NCBI RefSeq assembly: GCF_003316695.1
Contig: NZ_PDKB01000018.1
Span: forward strand, 1-50,260
DNA length: 50,260 bases
Source of the DNA: Aliarcobacter vitoriensis
GTDB lineage: Bacteria > Campylobacterota > Campylobacteria > Campylobacterales > Arcobacteraceae
Direction: 5' to 3'
This document shows, piece by piece, positions 1-9,429 of this stretch (position 1 is its first letter; every line of letters begins with the position of its first letter). The notes below the pieces were generated by a model. That model had not been told where the DNA came from. It saw nothing but the letters and a program-made list of their open reading frames with translations, and did not search any database. A program made the position numbers and the translations under genes.

Positions 1-2
1 TA

Positions 3-1091
3 AAACTAAATGGTAGTTTTGAACTATTTGGTCAAACTCATGATTTAGTAGCTGGATTTAATGGACAAAAAAGCAAAAGTCCTTATACATCTCTTAATAA
101 ATCAAATATATCTCTACAAGATATTAAGATGATTAATAATAAAGTTGTATTTCCTGAACCAACTTGGGGTGGAATATCAGGTACAGGTAATACTGAAACA
201 CAACAATATGGTGGGTTTATATCAACTAAATTAAATTTTACAGATGATTTATCAGCAATTTTAGGTGGAAGATATAGTGAATGGAAAACTAAATCTATTA
301 GTAATAGTACTAGGGTTACAGATGATAGAAAATTTGATAATTTCTTACCATATCTAGCATTAACTTATGATCTTACAGATAACTTAACTACATATGCAAG
401 CTATACAGAGATATTTAATCCACAAAATGCAAAAGATAGAGATGATAAATTTCTTGATCCTGAAACTGGATTTAACTATGAAGTGGGTTTAAAAGGCGAG
501 TGGTTTGATGGAAGATTAAACTCTAGTATTGCACTTTTCCAATCAGGTAAAGATAATCTTGCCGTAACAGATGAAGATGCAAATGGAATTTGTTATAAAA
601 TTACAGATACTAATATTTGTGCTTCTAAAGCAGAAGATGATACAAAAAACAGAGGTTGGGAGTTTGAAATTGCAGGAGAGATTACTCCATATTGGCAAAT
701 TCAAACAGGGTTTTCTTCATCAATTCTTAAAAATAGTGATAAACAAAGATTAAATGCTGGTTATTTACCTACTAGGACTGCAAATCTATTTACAACTTAT
801 AAAGCTACACCACAATTAACTTTAGGTGGTGGAGTAAGATGGCAAAATGAAACTGGAGTTAATGGTACGAAAAATACTTATATTAGGCTAGGTCGTGAGG
901 ATTTAGTTGGAGAAGCTAAACAAGATGATTTCTTTGTTGTAGATTTGATGGCAAATTATGAATTCAATAAAAACTTAAGTTTACTTGTAAATATTAAAAA
1001 TGCTTTAGATAAAGAGTATAAAACTAGCTTTGGAACATACTCTTATGGAGAAGAGAGAAATTGGATGGCTACTTTAAAATATAAGTTTTAA
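3..1091 (+). CDS. TonB-dependent siderophore receptor, C-terminal part
   Basis: Outer-membrane beta-barrel that imports an iron-siderophore using TonB energy. The open frame runs without a stop from base 3, so the gene enters from the left edge; the ATG at 129 is internal, because the residues before it (ELFGQTHDLVAGFN) already read as barrel strands. The segments LTYDLTDNLTTYASYTEIFNPQ (in part) and the final aromatic YKF are typical of the FhuE/FpvA class of receptors. Plug, TonB box and signal peptide lie outside the window. The PepSY membrane protein follows 73 bp downstream on the same strand, a usual partner of siderophore receptors. The ligand cannot be told from sequence. Confidence 0.9.
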   Translation, partial: KLNGSFELFGQTHDLVAGFNGQKSKSPYTSLNKSNISLQDIKMINNKVVFPEPTWGGISGTGNTETQQYGGFISTKLNFTDDLSAILGGRYSEWKTKSISNSTRVTDDRKFDNFLPYLALTYDLTDNLTTYASYTEIFNPQNAKDRDDKFLDPETGFNYEVGLKGEWFDGRLNSSIALFQSGKDNLAVTDEDANGICYKITDTNICASKAEDDTKNRGWEFEIAGEITPYWQIQTGFSSSILKNSDKQRLNAGYLPTRTANLFTTYKATPQLTLGGGVRWQNETGVNGTKNTYIRLGREDLVGEAKQDDFFVVDLMANYEFNKNLSLLVNIKNALDKEYKTSFGTYSYGEERNWMATLKYKF

Positions 1092-1103
1092 AGCATCTTA
1101 TTA

Positions 1104-1133
1104 AACCTACGATTTTTTTATAAATCGTAGGTT
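1104..1133 (+). terminator. Hairpin between siderophore receptor and PepSY gene
   Basis: A perfect 12-bp inverted repeat, AACCTACGATTT (1104-1115) and AAATCGTAGGTT (1122-1133), closes over a 6-base loop. No T-run follows the right arm, so it may be a weak terminator or mRNA-stability element separating the receptor from the next gene, rather than a full stop. The ribosome site AAAGGA of the next gene lies further downstream. Confidence 0.5.
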
Positions 1134-1164
1134 GTGACTTACAATTTAAAGGAATAAAATAAAT

Positions 1165-2790
1165 ATGAATATAAAAATATCATGTAATGAAGAGAAATTA
1201 AAAGAAGAAGAAAATAAAGAGAATAGTAAACTTTTAAAACAAAGATTACAAAGAGTACATGTAGTAATAGGAATATGGTTTTCAGTATTTATGTATATAG
1301 CTTTGTTTTTTGGAATATTTGCAATATTCTTACCATATATAGCAAATTGGGAAAGACCATCTAATCATAAAAAAATAGTAAATATCGAAAATATAGATTT
1401 TGATAAAACTATACAAAAAGTTTTAGATGATAAGGAGTATCCTAAATATAATACTATTTTTGTAAACTTACCAAATAAATCTCCAAATTTAACTATATCT
1501 ACTCAATTTATGGAAAGAAAAGTTTTTAATCCAAATACAAATGAAGAAGTAGAAAAAGTAAAGGAAGAATCAAATCTAGCTTGGTTCTTAAATGGTATGC
1601 ACTATGGAGCACCTTTGTATAAAATATATATGACACAAGTTTTTGGCTTTGTTGCACTTGCAGGAATATTTTTAATTATTGGTGGATTGATACAAGTAAG
1701 TATTATAAAATATCAAAATGGTGGGAAAAGTGTATCAAGTAAGTTTTCAAATTGGCATAGAAAAATATTTATTTGGTTATTTTTGCCTTTTTTACTTATT
1801 GTTTGGAGTGGAGCAAACTTAAATGTTCCTATGCATTATGTTAAACAATCTTCCTTTATGACTTATGTAGTTTCAAAAGGAGAATTTAGTGACTATTGGG
1901 AATATAAAGAGCATCTCAATGAGTTAGAAAACCCAAAAAAAGAAGAAGTAGAAATAAGTGGAATAGAAGCTTCAATGCTAAGTTTAAATGAACTTACAAA
2001 TAAAGCTTTACAAATAAATAAAGATATAGAGTTTAAATGGATAAGATTGACAAATTGGGAAGATAAAGATGCAAAAATAACATTTAGAGGACATAATCAA
2101 TATGTACCATTTTTAAAAGATGAACAAACTTTTCCAAGTATTACTTTAAGTGCTGTTGATGGAAGTTTAATAGAAGAGAAGTTATTTGAAAATAGACATT
2201 ATAGTTTTATAATATCTGATAGTATACATTATTTACATATACTTGTTAATCATGGAATTTGGTTGAGATTGTTTGTATTTATAACTATGCTTTTGTGTAC
2301 TTTAGCTGTTGGATTTGGAGTATTGTTATATTTAGAAAAACAAGCTAGAAAATTTCCAACTACAACTCCTGTATATAACTGGGTTTCAAAGTTTTGCTTA
2401 GCTGGGATGGTTGGAGTTATTCCTGCAACTGCACTTTTATTTTTCTTACAATGGATACTTCCATTTGATATGGAAGATAGAGTAGCTATTCAACATGGAC
2501 TATTTGCAACTTTTTGGATAGGAACTTTAACTTATTCTTTTTATAAGTTAAACTCTTATCAAACAGCTAAAGAGTTTTTATATATTGGTGGAGTATTGTT
2601 TGCTTTAAGTCCAATTGTTCACTTTATATTTAGTGGATTTAGTCCTATTAGACTTTTGAATGAAGAAATATATACAGTTTTAGCTGTTGATATAGGACTT
2701 TTTATCTTTGGATTGATATTACTTTATGTTGCTAAGAAGTTACCAACGGATAGAATAAAAATCCAAGAGTTTTGGAGTAAGAGATTGTAA
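1165..2790 (+). CDS. PepSY-associated transmembrane protein
   Basis: Inner-membrane protein of 541 residues. A charged cytoplasmic N-terminus is followed by the hallmark PepSY_TM start (LQRVHVVIGIWFSVF, about residues 28-42), a periplasmic domain, further membrane helices near 160-180 and 200-218, a second periplasmic PepSY-like domain (about 260-350) and four or more C-terminal helices. Relatives sit beside siderophore receptors and are thought to act in periplasmic iron release or reductive handling, but no defined reaction is established for most of them. Start ATG has AAAGGA upstream. Its place right after the receptor supports an iron role; expression is probably Fur-dependent with the receptor (inference). 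Confidence 0.85.
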   Translation: MNIKISCNEEKLKEEENKENSKLLKQRLQRVHVVIGIWFSVFMYIALFFGIFAIFLPYIANWERPSNHKKIVNIENIDFDKTIQKVLDDKEYPKYNTIFVNLPNKSPNLTISTQFMERKVFNPNTNEEVEKVKEESNLAWFLNGMHYGAPLYKIYMTQVFGFVALAGIFLIIGGLIQVSIIKYQNGGKSVSSKFSNWHRKIFIWLFLPFLLIVWSGANLNVPMHYVKQSSFMTYVVSKGEFSDYWEYKEHLNELENPKKEEVEISGIEASMLSLNELTNKALQINKDIEFKWIRLTNWEDKDAKITFRGHNQYVPFLKDEQTFPSITLSAVDGSLIEEKLFENRHYSFIISDSIHYLHILVNHGIWLRLFVFITMLLCTLAVGFGVLLYLEKQARKFPTTTPVYNWVSKFCLAGMVGVIPATALLFFLQWILPFDMEDRVAIQHGLFATFWIGTLTYSFYKLNSYQTAKEFLYIGGVLFALSPIVHFIFSGFSPIRLLNEEIYTVLAVDIGLFIFGLILLYVAKKLPTDRIKIQEFWSKRL

Positions 2791-2807
2791 ACTAAAATCT
2801 TACAATT

Positions 2808-2835
2808 TGTAAAGAGAAATTATTTTCTCTTTACA
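2808..2835. terminator. Bidirectional terminator between PepSY gene and lpdA
   Basis: TGTAAAGAGAAA (2808-2819) pairs perfectly with TTTCTCTTTACA (2824-2835) around a 4-base loop. It overlaps the lpdA stop codon and lies between two convergent genes, so it probably ends both transcripts. A second, smaller dyad, TTACAATTTGTAA (2800-2812), overlaps its left arm. Confidence 0.6.
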
Positions 2836-4253
2836 GCTTTTGCGTTTGGTAAGTCTGTGATTGTTCCTTCGAAAATCTCAGCAGCCATACCAATAGACTC
2901 GTGAAGTGTAGGGTGAGCATGAATTGTAAGAGCCAAATCTTGCGCATCACAATCCATTTCAAGTGCTAAAGAGATTTCTCCTAAAAGTTCTCCAGCATTT
3001 TCTCCTACAATTGCTCCACCAATTAGTTGATGTGTATCTTTATCAAAAATTAGTTTTGTAAGACCAGTAGTTGAAACATCACTTGCTAGTGCTCTACCAC
3101 TTGCACTCCAAGGGAAAGTTGAAACTTCATAGTTTATTCCAGCTTTTTTAGCTTCAATCTCTGTCATTCCTGCCCAAGCAATTTCAGGGAAAGTATATGC
3201 AATAGATGGAATTTGTTTTGGTTCAAAGAATACTTTGTGACCTGCAATAACTTCAGCAGCTACATGACCCTCATGAACAGCTTTGTGTGCAAGCATAGGT
3301 TGTCCTATAATATCTCCAATAGCAAAGATATGAGATACCTTTGTTCTCAGTTGATTATCAACTTTGATTAAACCTTGCTCATTTACTTCTACATTTGTAT
3401 TTTCAAGTCCGATTTTATTTCCATTTGCACTTCTTCCAAGAGCAACTAAAACGGCATCATATAAAATTCCTTCTTTTGGAGCATTTTCACCTTTAAACTC
3501 TACATAAATTCCTTCATTTTTTGGAATTATACTTTGAGTTTGAGTTTTATACATGATATTAAATCTATTACTATTTGCTTTTGTATAAAGTTTTATCAAA
3601 TCAGCATCTGTTCCTGTCATAAGTTGATCTCCACGAATTGCAACATCAACTTGGCTTCCTAAAGTTGAGTAAACTGTACCCATCTCTAACCCTATGATTC
3701 CACCACCAAGAATTAAAAGTTTTTTTGGTACTTCTTTTACTTCAAGTGCATCTGTTGAATCCCAAATTCTTGGATCTTCATGTGGAATAAATGACATTTT
3801 AGAACTTTGACTACCAGCTGCAATAATACAATACTCAAAAGTGATTTTTGTTTTTTCATCACTATTTGTAAGAGCTACTTCAACACTATGTTCATCTAAA
3901 AATTTTGCATATCCTTGAACATGGTTTACTTTTCTCATTTTAGCCATTGCATCTAAACCACCAGTTAGTTTTTTTACAACTCCACTTTTATATTCTGCAA
4001 CTTTTTTTATATCTATTTTTGGTTCTTCATAAAAGATACCAGCTTTTTCTATATGTTTTGCTTCTTCTACAACTTTTGCAACGTGAAGTAGGGCTTTTGA
4101 TGGAATACAACCAACATTTAAACAAACTCCACCTAAAGTTGAGTATCTCTCAACTATAGTTGTTTCTAATCCTAAATCAGCACATCTAAAAGCAGCTGAA
4201 TATCCTCCAGGTCCTGCTCCTATTACTAAAACTTGAGTTTTTATTTCTGTCAT
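2820..4253 (-). CDS. lpdA: Dihydrolipoyl dehydrogenase (E3)
   Basis: FAD enzyme that reoxidises the dihydrolipoyl arms of the E2 subunit and reduces NAD+. The 477 residues match the family length. Visible: N-terminal dinucleotide fold GAGPGGYSAA, the redox disulfide GGVCLNVGC (C44 and C49), an NAD-binding GGGIIGLEMG in the middle, the FAD motif IFAIGDI, and the C-terminal catalytic HxHPTLHE segment near residues 445-452. It is the last gene of the aceE-aceF-lpdA operon, 10 bp after aceF. No extra lipoyl domain is fused at its N-terminus, unlike some bacterial E3 proteins. Confidence 0.97.
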   Translation of the reverse strand: MTEIKTQVLVIGAGPGGYSAAFRCADLGLETTIVERYSTLGGVCLNVGCIPSKALLHVAKVVEEAKHIEKAGIFYEEPKIDIKKVAEYKSGVVKKLTGGLDAMAKMRKVNHVQGYAKFLDEHSVEVALTNSDEKTKITFEYCIIAAGSQSSKMSFIPHEDPRIWDSTDALEVKEVPKKLLILGGGIIGLEMGTVYSTLGSQVDVAIRGDQLMTGTDADLIKLYTKANSNRFNIMYKTQTQSIIPKNEGIYVEFKGENAPKEGILYDAVLVALGRSANGNKIGLENTNVEVNEQGLIKVDNQLRTKVSHIFAIGDIIGQPMLAHKAVHEGHVAAEVIAGHKVFFEPKQIPSIAYTFPEIAWAGMTEIEAKKAGINYEVSTFPWSASGRALASDVSTTGLTKLIFDKDTHQLIGGAIVGENAGELLGEISLALEMDCDAQDLALTIHAHPTLHESIGMAAEIFEGTITDLPNAKAVKRK

Positions 4254-4263
4254 AATAAACTCC

Positions 4264-5922
4264 TTATAGACTTAATAGTCTAATATCACTTAAAAGTTGT
4301 GATACTGTTGTAGTAAATCTAGCACCATCTGCACCATCAATTACTTTGTGGTCATAAGATAAACTTAATGGTAAAATCAATCTTGGTTTAAACTCTTTTC
4401 CATCATAAATTGGTTTTATTGAAGATTTTGAAACACCTAAAATTGCAACTTCAGGGGCATTTATAATTGGGGTAAAGTATGTTCCACCAATTCCACCAAG
4501 ACTTGAAATTGTAAAGCATCCACCGCTCATATCTGCACTTGTTAATTTTCCATCTCTTGCTTTTTTAGAAATTTCAGCCAACTCAATAGCTATATCTTTG
4601 AAACCTTTTTTATCAACATCTTTTATTACTGGAACTAATAAACCATTTGGTGTATCAACAGCAACTCCAATATTGAAGTATTTTTTCATAATCAATTCTT
4701 GCCCATCACTACTCAAACTTGAGTTGAATTTTGGATGAATTTCTAAAGCTTTTTGAACAGCTTTAATGATAAATACTAAAGGAGATAGTTTAAAATCAAC
4801 AGCTTTTGCATTTTGTGATTTTCTAAACTCTTCAAGTTCTGTAATATCAGTTTCATCAAATTGTGTAACATGAGGCATTGATAGATAGTTTTTATGTAAA
4901 AATGGTCCAGAAACTTTTTGAACACGGCTAAGTTCAACTCTTTCAACTTTACCAAATACAGAGAAATCTATCTCTTTTGATTCTGGTAAATTAAATCCAA
5001 AACCAATACTTGAAGCAGATGCAGGTTTATTTAGTTGTTCTTTTACATAAGCTTTGATGTCATCTTTTAAGATTCTTCCTTTTTCACCACTACCTTTTAC
5101 AAATCCTAAATCAACGCCAAACTCTCTTGCTACTTTTCTAACAGATGGTGAAGCATAAACTTTTGTAGCTTTTTTAGATAAAACTTTACTATCTTCTTTT
5201 TCTATACTAATAGCAGCAACTTCTTGAATTGTAGGAGTTGAACTTGTAGCTTTTTCAACTTTTGTAGGAGTTGAGTTTGCTGCAAATGCTGGAGTTGGAA
5301 CTTTGTCTTCAACAACAACAGTTTTAATAACTTTTGCTATTAAATCTCCACCATTTATTTTTTGTCCTTTTTGCACAAAAATCTCAATAACTTCTCCACC
5401 AAATGGTGCTGGAACATCCATAGAAGCTTTTTCAGTTTCTAAAGTGATGATACTATAATCTTTTACTATAATATCTCCAACATGAATCATAATTTCTATT
5501 AAATCAACATCTTTTTCTGCACCTAAATCAGGTACTCTTACTTCTTCAACAACTGATTTTATAGTTTGTTCTTTTACAAATTGTGTTGGAGTTTGAACAG
5601 CTACAGCTTCAACTTTAGGTTCTTCAACTTTTACAGCAGGAGCAACAGTTTCAGATTTTGGTTCATCAGCAACTGAATCATCTTCTACTTCAACTCTAGC
5701 TATTAAGTCACCACTATTTGCTTTATCACCAACTTTTACTAAAATCTCTTTAATAATTCCTGCATGAGTTGTAGGAACATCCATAGAAGCTTTTTCTGTT
5801 TCAAGAGTTATAAGTCCATCTTCAACTTCAACTTTATCACCAACTTTAACCATAATATCGATTAAATCAACATCTTTATCAGCACCTAAATCAGGAATAA
5901 AAATATCATAAACTTTTGCCAT
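4264..5922 (-). CDS. aceF: Pyruvate dehydrogenase E2, dihydrolipoamide acetyltransferase
   Basis: Core of the pyruvate dehydrogenase complex; carries the acetyl group on lipoyl lysines and passes it to CoA. 552 residues: two lipoyl domains, each with ETEKASMDVP (lipoyl lysines K44 and K165), joined by Ala/Pro/Val-rich linkers, then a peripheral subunit-binding domain (about 253-293) and the acyltransferase domain ending in HKVIDG (catalytic H525, D529). Sits between aceE and lpdA with about 10-bp gaps. The two lipoyl domains are near copies, which indicates internal duplication. Lipoate supply genes lie just beyond aceE on the other strand. Confidence 0.96.
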   Translation of the reverse strand: MAKVYDIFIPDLGADKDVDLIDIMVKVGDKVEVEDGLITLETEKASMDVPTTHAGIIKEILVKVGDKANSGDLIARVEVEDDSVADEPKSETVAPAVKVEEPKVEAVAVQTPTQFVKEQTIKSVVEEVRVPDLGAEKDVDLIEIMIHVGDIIVKDYSIITLETEKASMDVPAPFGGEVIEIFVQKGQKINGGDLIAKVIKTVVVEDKVPTPAFAANSTPTKVEKATSSTPTIQEVAAISIEKEDSKVLSKKATKVYASPSVRKVAREFGVDLGFVKGSGEKGRILKDDIKAYVKEQLNKPASASSIGFGFNLPESKEIDFSVFGKVERVELSRVQKVSGPFLHKNYLSMPHVTQFDETDITELEEFRKSQNAKAVDFKLSPLVFIIKAVQKALEIHPKFNSSLSSDGQELIMKKYFNIGVAVDTPNGLLVPVIKDVDKKGFKDIAIELAEISKKARDGKLTSADMSGGCFTISSLGGIGGTYFTPIINAPEVAILGVSKSSIKPIYDGKEFKPRLILPLSLSYDHKVIDGADGARFTTTVSQLLSDIRLLSL

Positions 5923-5932
5923 TATTTACTCC

Positions 5933-8605
5933 TTAAGCATTTCTTGGAGAGATTCTATTTGAATCAATCTCATATTTTTTCATAGCTTCAAGAGCAACTT
6001 TTTTATCTAATTTTCCAGCTTTTGAAAGTTGTGCTAAAGTTGTATAAACAATAAAGTTTGTATCAACTTCAAAGAATTTTCTCAAATTCGCTCTGCTATC
6101 ACTTCTACCAAAACCATCAGTTCCTAAAGCTTTGAAACTTCCTTTTACATAAGGTCTTAATTGTTCTGAATATGCTTTCATATAATCTGTTGCACTAATA
6201 ACAATATTGTCATCATTGCTTCCTAAAACTTTTTCTATATAAGGAACTTTTGCTTCTTTATCTAAATTTAAAAGATTTTCTCTTTCTGTATCTTGAGCTT
6301 CTCTTGTTAATTCATTGTATGAAGTAACAGAGTAAATATCTACTTTAATATCATATTCACTTGCTAAAATTTCTGCTGCTCTTATAGCTTCTTGGAAAAT
6401 AGTTCCTGAACCTAAAAGTTTAACTTTGAAATCATTTTTTGCTTCAAAAGTTTTTACTTTATAAATTCCTTTGATAATTCCTTCTTCTGCACCTTCAGGC
6501 ATTGCTGGTTGTACATAGTTTTGATTTAAAGTTGTGATATAGTAGAAAATATCTTCTTGGTTTTCTCCATACATTCTTTCAACACCATCTTTTACAATAA
6601 CTGCAACTTCATATCCATAAGTTGGGTCATATGATATACAATTTGGAACAGTATTTGCTAAAATATGTGAGTGTCCATCTTCGTGTTGTAGTCCTTCACC
6701 ATTTAGTGTTGTTCTTCCTGAAGTTCCTCCAACTAAGAATCCTCTTGCTTTTTGATCTCCAGCTGCCCAACATAAATCTCCAGTTCTTTGGAATCCAAAC
6801 ATTGAGTAGAAAATATAAAATGGAATCATAGGATAATCATTTACTGAATATGATGTCGCAGCTGCTATCCAAGAACTCATAGCTCCAAGTTCATTAATCC
6901 CTTCTTGTAAAACTTGACCTTTAATATCTTCTTTATAAAATGCAACTTGGTCTTTATCTTGAGGAATATATTTTTGTCCAGCACTTGAATAAATTCCATA
7001 TTGTCTAAACATACCTTCCATACCGAAAGTTCTAGCTTCATCTGGAACTATTGGAACTATTTGTTTACCAATATTTTTATCTTTTAATAAAACATTTAAA
7101 ACTCTTACAAATGCCATAGTTGTAGATATTTCTCTATCTCCACTACCTGCAAGAATACTTTCAAAATCACTTAAAGCAGGAATTTGCATTTTATTTGTGA
7201 ATTTTTCTAATCTTTGAGGTACAAATCCACCTAGAGCAGCTCTTTTTTCTTTTAAGTATTGAACTTCAGGTGAACTTTCTTCTGGTTTATAGTATGAATA
7301 TGATTCAACAGCTTCGTCACTGATTGGTAAATCAAATCTATCTCTAAATGCTTTTAGATGATTTACATCTACTTTTTTTACTTGGTGAGCGATATTCATA
7401 CCTTCAGCAGCACTTCCCATTCCATAACCTTTTACAGTTTTTGCTAAGATTACAGTTGGTCTTCCCGTTGTTTCAGTTGCTCTTTTAAATGCAGCATAAA
7501 CTTTTACAGGATCGTGTCCACCACGATTAAGTTTCCAAATATCATTGTCACTTAAATTTTCAACTAATTTTGCAGTTTCAGGGAATTTATTAAAGAAATT
7601 TTCTCTTGTATATGCTCCACCTTTTTGTTTGAAGTTTTGGTATTCTCCATCAACTGTTTGTTCCATTAGTTCAAGAAGTTTTCCTGATGTATCTTTCTCA
7701 AGTAGACTATCCCATAGTCCACCCCAAATAACTTTAAGAACTTCCCATCCAGCTCCTCTAAATTCACCTTCAAGTTCTTGGATAATTTTTCCATTTCCTC
7801 GAACTGGTCCATCAAGTCTTTGTAAGTTACAATTTATAACAAAGATTAAGTTATCTAAACCTTCACGTGCAGCCATTCCAATAGCTCCAAGAGATTCAGG
7901 CTCATCACACTCACCATCTCCCATAAAACAATATACTTTTTGTGCACTACAATCTTTTATTCCTCTATTTGTAAGGTATTTTAAAAATCTTGCTTGATAA
8001 ATGGCTTGTAGTGGTCCAAGTCCCATAGAAACTGTTGGGAATTGCCAATAAGAAGGCATTAATTTGGGGTGTGGATATGAAGATAATCCATCATTAAATG
8101 CTTCTTGTCTAAAGTTATCCATTTGATTTTCAGTGAATCTTCCCTCTAAGAAACTTCTTGCATAGATACCAGGGCTTATATGACCTTGAAAAAATATTAA
8201 ATCTCCACCATCTTTTTCATTTGGTGCTCTAAAAAAGTGGTTAAAAGCAACATCATAAAGTGTAGCAGATGATTGGAAAGATGCAATATGTCCTCCAAGC
8301 TCTAAACCTTTATTTGAAGCTCTTTGTACCATTATTTGTGCATTCCATCTAATAATAGATCTTATTTTTCTCTCCAAATCCATATTAGCTGGCATTTTAG
8401 GTTCTTCACTAGTTGGAATTGTATTAATATAAGCAGTTGTAGAATTATATGGTAAATGTGCACCATTTCTTCTTGATTTATCAATTAATTTCTCCAATAA
8501 AAAGTGAGCTCTCTCAACACCTTCTTCTTCAATAATAGCTTCTAAAGCTTCCATCCACTCTTGTGTTTCAAGTGGGTTAATGTCTTCTAATTGTTTTTTA
8601 GGCAT
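5933..8605 (-). CDS. aceE: Pyruvate dehydrogenase E1, homodimeric
   Basis: Thiamine-diphosphate enzyme that decarboxylates pyruvate and acetylates the E2 lipoyl group. At 890 residues it matches the single-chain (homodimeric) E1 of proteobacteria, not the alpha/beta type. The ThDP/Mg site appears as FMGDGECDEPE followed by NLIFVINCN, and the FFQGHISPGIYARSFLEGR segment is characteristic of AceE. First gene of the aceE-aceF-lpdA operon; start ATG has AAAGGA 7 bases upstream. Many Campylobacterota use pyruvate:ferredoxin oxidoreductase, so a PDH complex is a lineage-distinguishing trait (family knowledge). Confidence 0.97.
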   Translation of the reverse strand: MPKKQLEDINPLETQEWMEALEAIIEEEGVERAHFLLEKLIDKSRRNGAHLPYNSTTAYINTIPTSEEPKMPANMDLERKIRSIIRWNAQIMVQRASNKGLELGGHIASFQSSATLYDVAFNHFFRAPNEKDGGDLIFFQGHISPGIYARSFLEGRFTENQMDNFRQEAFNDGLSSYPHPKLMPSYWQFPTVSMGLGPLQAIYQARFLKYLTNRGIKDCSAQKVYCFMGDGECDEPESLGAIGMAAREGLDNLIFVINCNLQRLDGPVRGNGKIIQELEGEFRGAGWEVLKVIWGGLWDSLLEKDTSGKLLELMEQTVDGEYQNFKQKGGAYTRENFFNKFPETAKLVENLSDNDIWKLNRGGHDPVKVYAAFKRATETTGRPTVILAKTVKGYGMGSAAEGMNIAHQVKKVDVNHLKAFRDRFDLPISDEAVESYSYYKPEESSPEVQYLKEKRAALGGFVPQRLEKFTNKMQIPALSDFESILAGSGDREISTTMAFVRVLNVLLKDKNIGKQIVPIVPDEARTFGMEGMFRQYGIYSSAGQKYIPQDKDQVAFYKEDIKGQVLQEGINELGAMSSWIAAATSYSVNDYPMIPFYIFYSMFGFQRTGDLCWAAGDQKARGFLVGGTSGRTTLNGEGLQHEDGHSHILANTVPNCISYDPTYGYEVAVIVKDGVERMYGENQEDIFYYITTLNQNYVQPAMPEGAEEGIIKGIYKVKTFEAKNDFKVKLLGSGTIFQEAIRAAEILASEYDIKVDIYSVTSYNELTREAQDTERENLLNLDKEAKVPYIEKVLGSNDDNIVISATDYMKAYSEQLRPYVKGSFKALGTDGFGRSDSRANLRKFFEVDTNFIVYTTLAQLSKAGKLDKKVALEAMKKYEIDSNRISPRNA

Positions 8606-8670
8606 AAATATCCTTTATAAAAGTTTTCTTAATTTTTAAAATTAATTTGCAATTTTAATCTATTATAAAT

Positions 8671-8700
8671 TATAATTCACTTATATAAATTTTTTTAGGA
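8671..8700 (+). promoter_or_regulatory. Promoter and RBS for the lipoate gene pair
   Basis: The 104-base divergent gap between aceE and the ligase gene holds TATAAT (8671-8676), suitable as a -10 element for the plus strand, and AGGA (8697-8700) 9 bases before the ATG at 8710. Several overlapping AT-rich -10-like strings prevent a firm choice. Confidence 0.4.
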
Positions 8701-8709
8701 TAAATATAA

Positions 8710-9423
8710 ATGATATTCAATAATAAATTTAGATTGATTATATCACATAATCTTAGTGCAAAGGTTAATTCAAATATAGATAATGCACTATTTAAAAACT
8801 TTAAAGATAATGATTTACCAATTTTAAGAATATATTCTTGGCAAGATTCTGTTACCTTTGGTGCAGGGCAAGATCCACAAGATTATAAAAATTTGATAGA
8901 AGATTATAAAAACAATTATTCAAAAAGGATAACTGGTGGTGGAGTTTTATTTCATGGACATGATATTTCATACTCTTTGATAGTTCCATCAAAAATGATT
9001 GAAGATAAAAACGTAAAAGAAACTTATGAATTGATATGTAAGTTTGTACTTGCTTTTTATGAAAATTTAGATTTTAAAGCATCTTTTGCAAAAGATATAA
9101 AAGAGATAACTTTAAGCAAAAGTAATTTTTGTCAAGTAGGATTTGAAGCTTATGATATTATAATTGATGGGCAAAAAATAGGTGGAAATGCACAAAAAAG
9201 AGCAAAGAAAGTAATTTTTCAACATGGTTCTATTCCCATAAAAAATGTAAAAAATGATAAAAAATATGGTAGTAGTTTGGAAAGTTTTGGTGTAAAATTA
9301 GATTTTAAAGAAGCAATAGAAAAATTAAAAATAGCATTTACTAAAACATTTAACTCGGAATTTATAAATTCTGAATTAAATGAAGATGAATTAAAAATAT
9401 ATAATGAATTATGTAAGGAATAA
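8710..9423 (+). CDS. Lipoate/octanoate-protein transferase (LplA/LipM family)
   Basis: Attaches octanoate or lipoate to lipoyl domains such as those of AceF. Biotin/lipoate ligase fold: RITGGGVLFHG (residues 73-83) forms the acyl pocket and DGQKIGGNAQKR (153-164) carries the invariant lysine; QHGSIPI follows. At 237 residues it lacks the C-terminal accessory domain of E. coli LplA (337 residues), and a cysteine, C141, lies where LipM octanoyltransferases have their catalytic cysteine. With lipA 6 bp downstream, an octanoyltransferase role (octanoyl-ACP to lipoyl domain, then sulfur insertion) is more likely than lipoate salvage; this is inference. Confidence 0.85.
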   Translation: MIFNNKFRLIISHNLSAKVNSNIDNALFKNFKDNDLPILRIYSWQDSVTFGAGQDPQDYKNLIEDYKNNYSKRITGGGVLFHGHDISYSLIVPSKMIEDKNVKETYELICKFVLAFYENLDFKASFAKDIKEITLSKSNFCQVGFEAYDIIIDGQKIGGNAQKRAKKVIFQHGSIPIKNVKNDKKYGSSLESFGVKLDFKEAIEKLKIAFTKTFNSEFINSELNEDELKIYNELCKE

Positions 9424-9429
9424 ACTATT

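Noticed and set aside
1-1091. Truncated receptor pseudogene at the left edge
   Set aside because: The frame is open to the first bases of the window, so the gene is cut by the window, not broken. The same applies to the receptor at the right edge.
7545-7997. Long plus-strand open frame opposite aceE (150 residues)
   Set aside because: It mirrors conserved aceE codons, has a low-complexity Ser/Pro/Phe composition and no ribosome site; aceE on the other strand has full family motifs.
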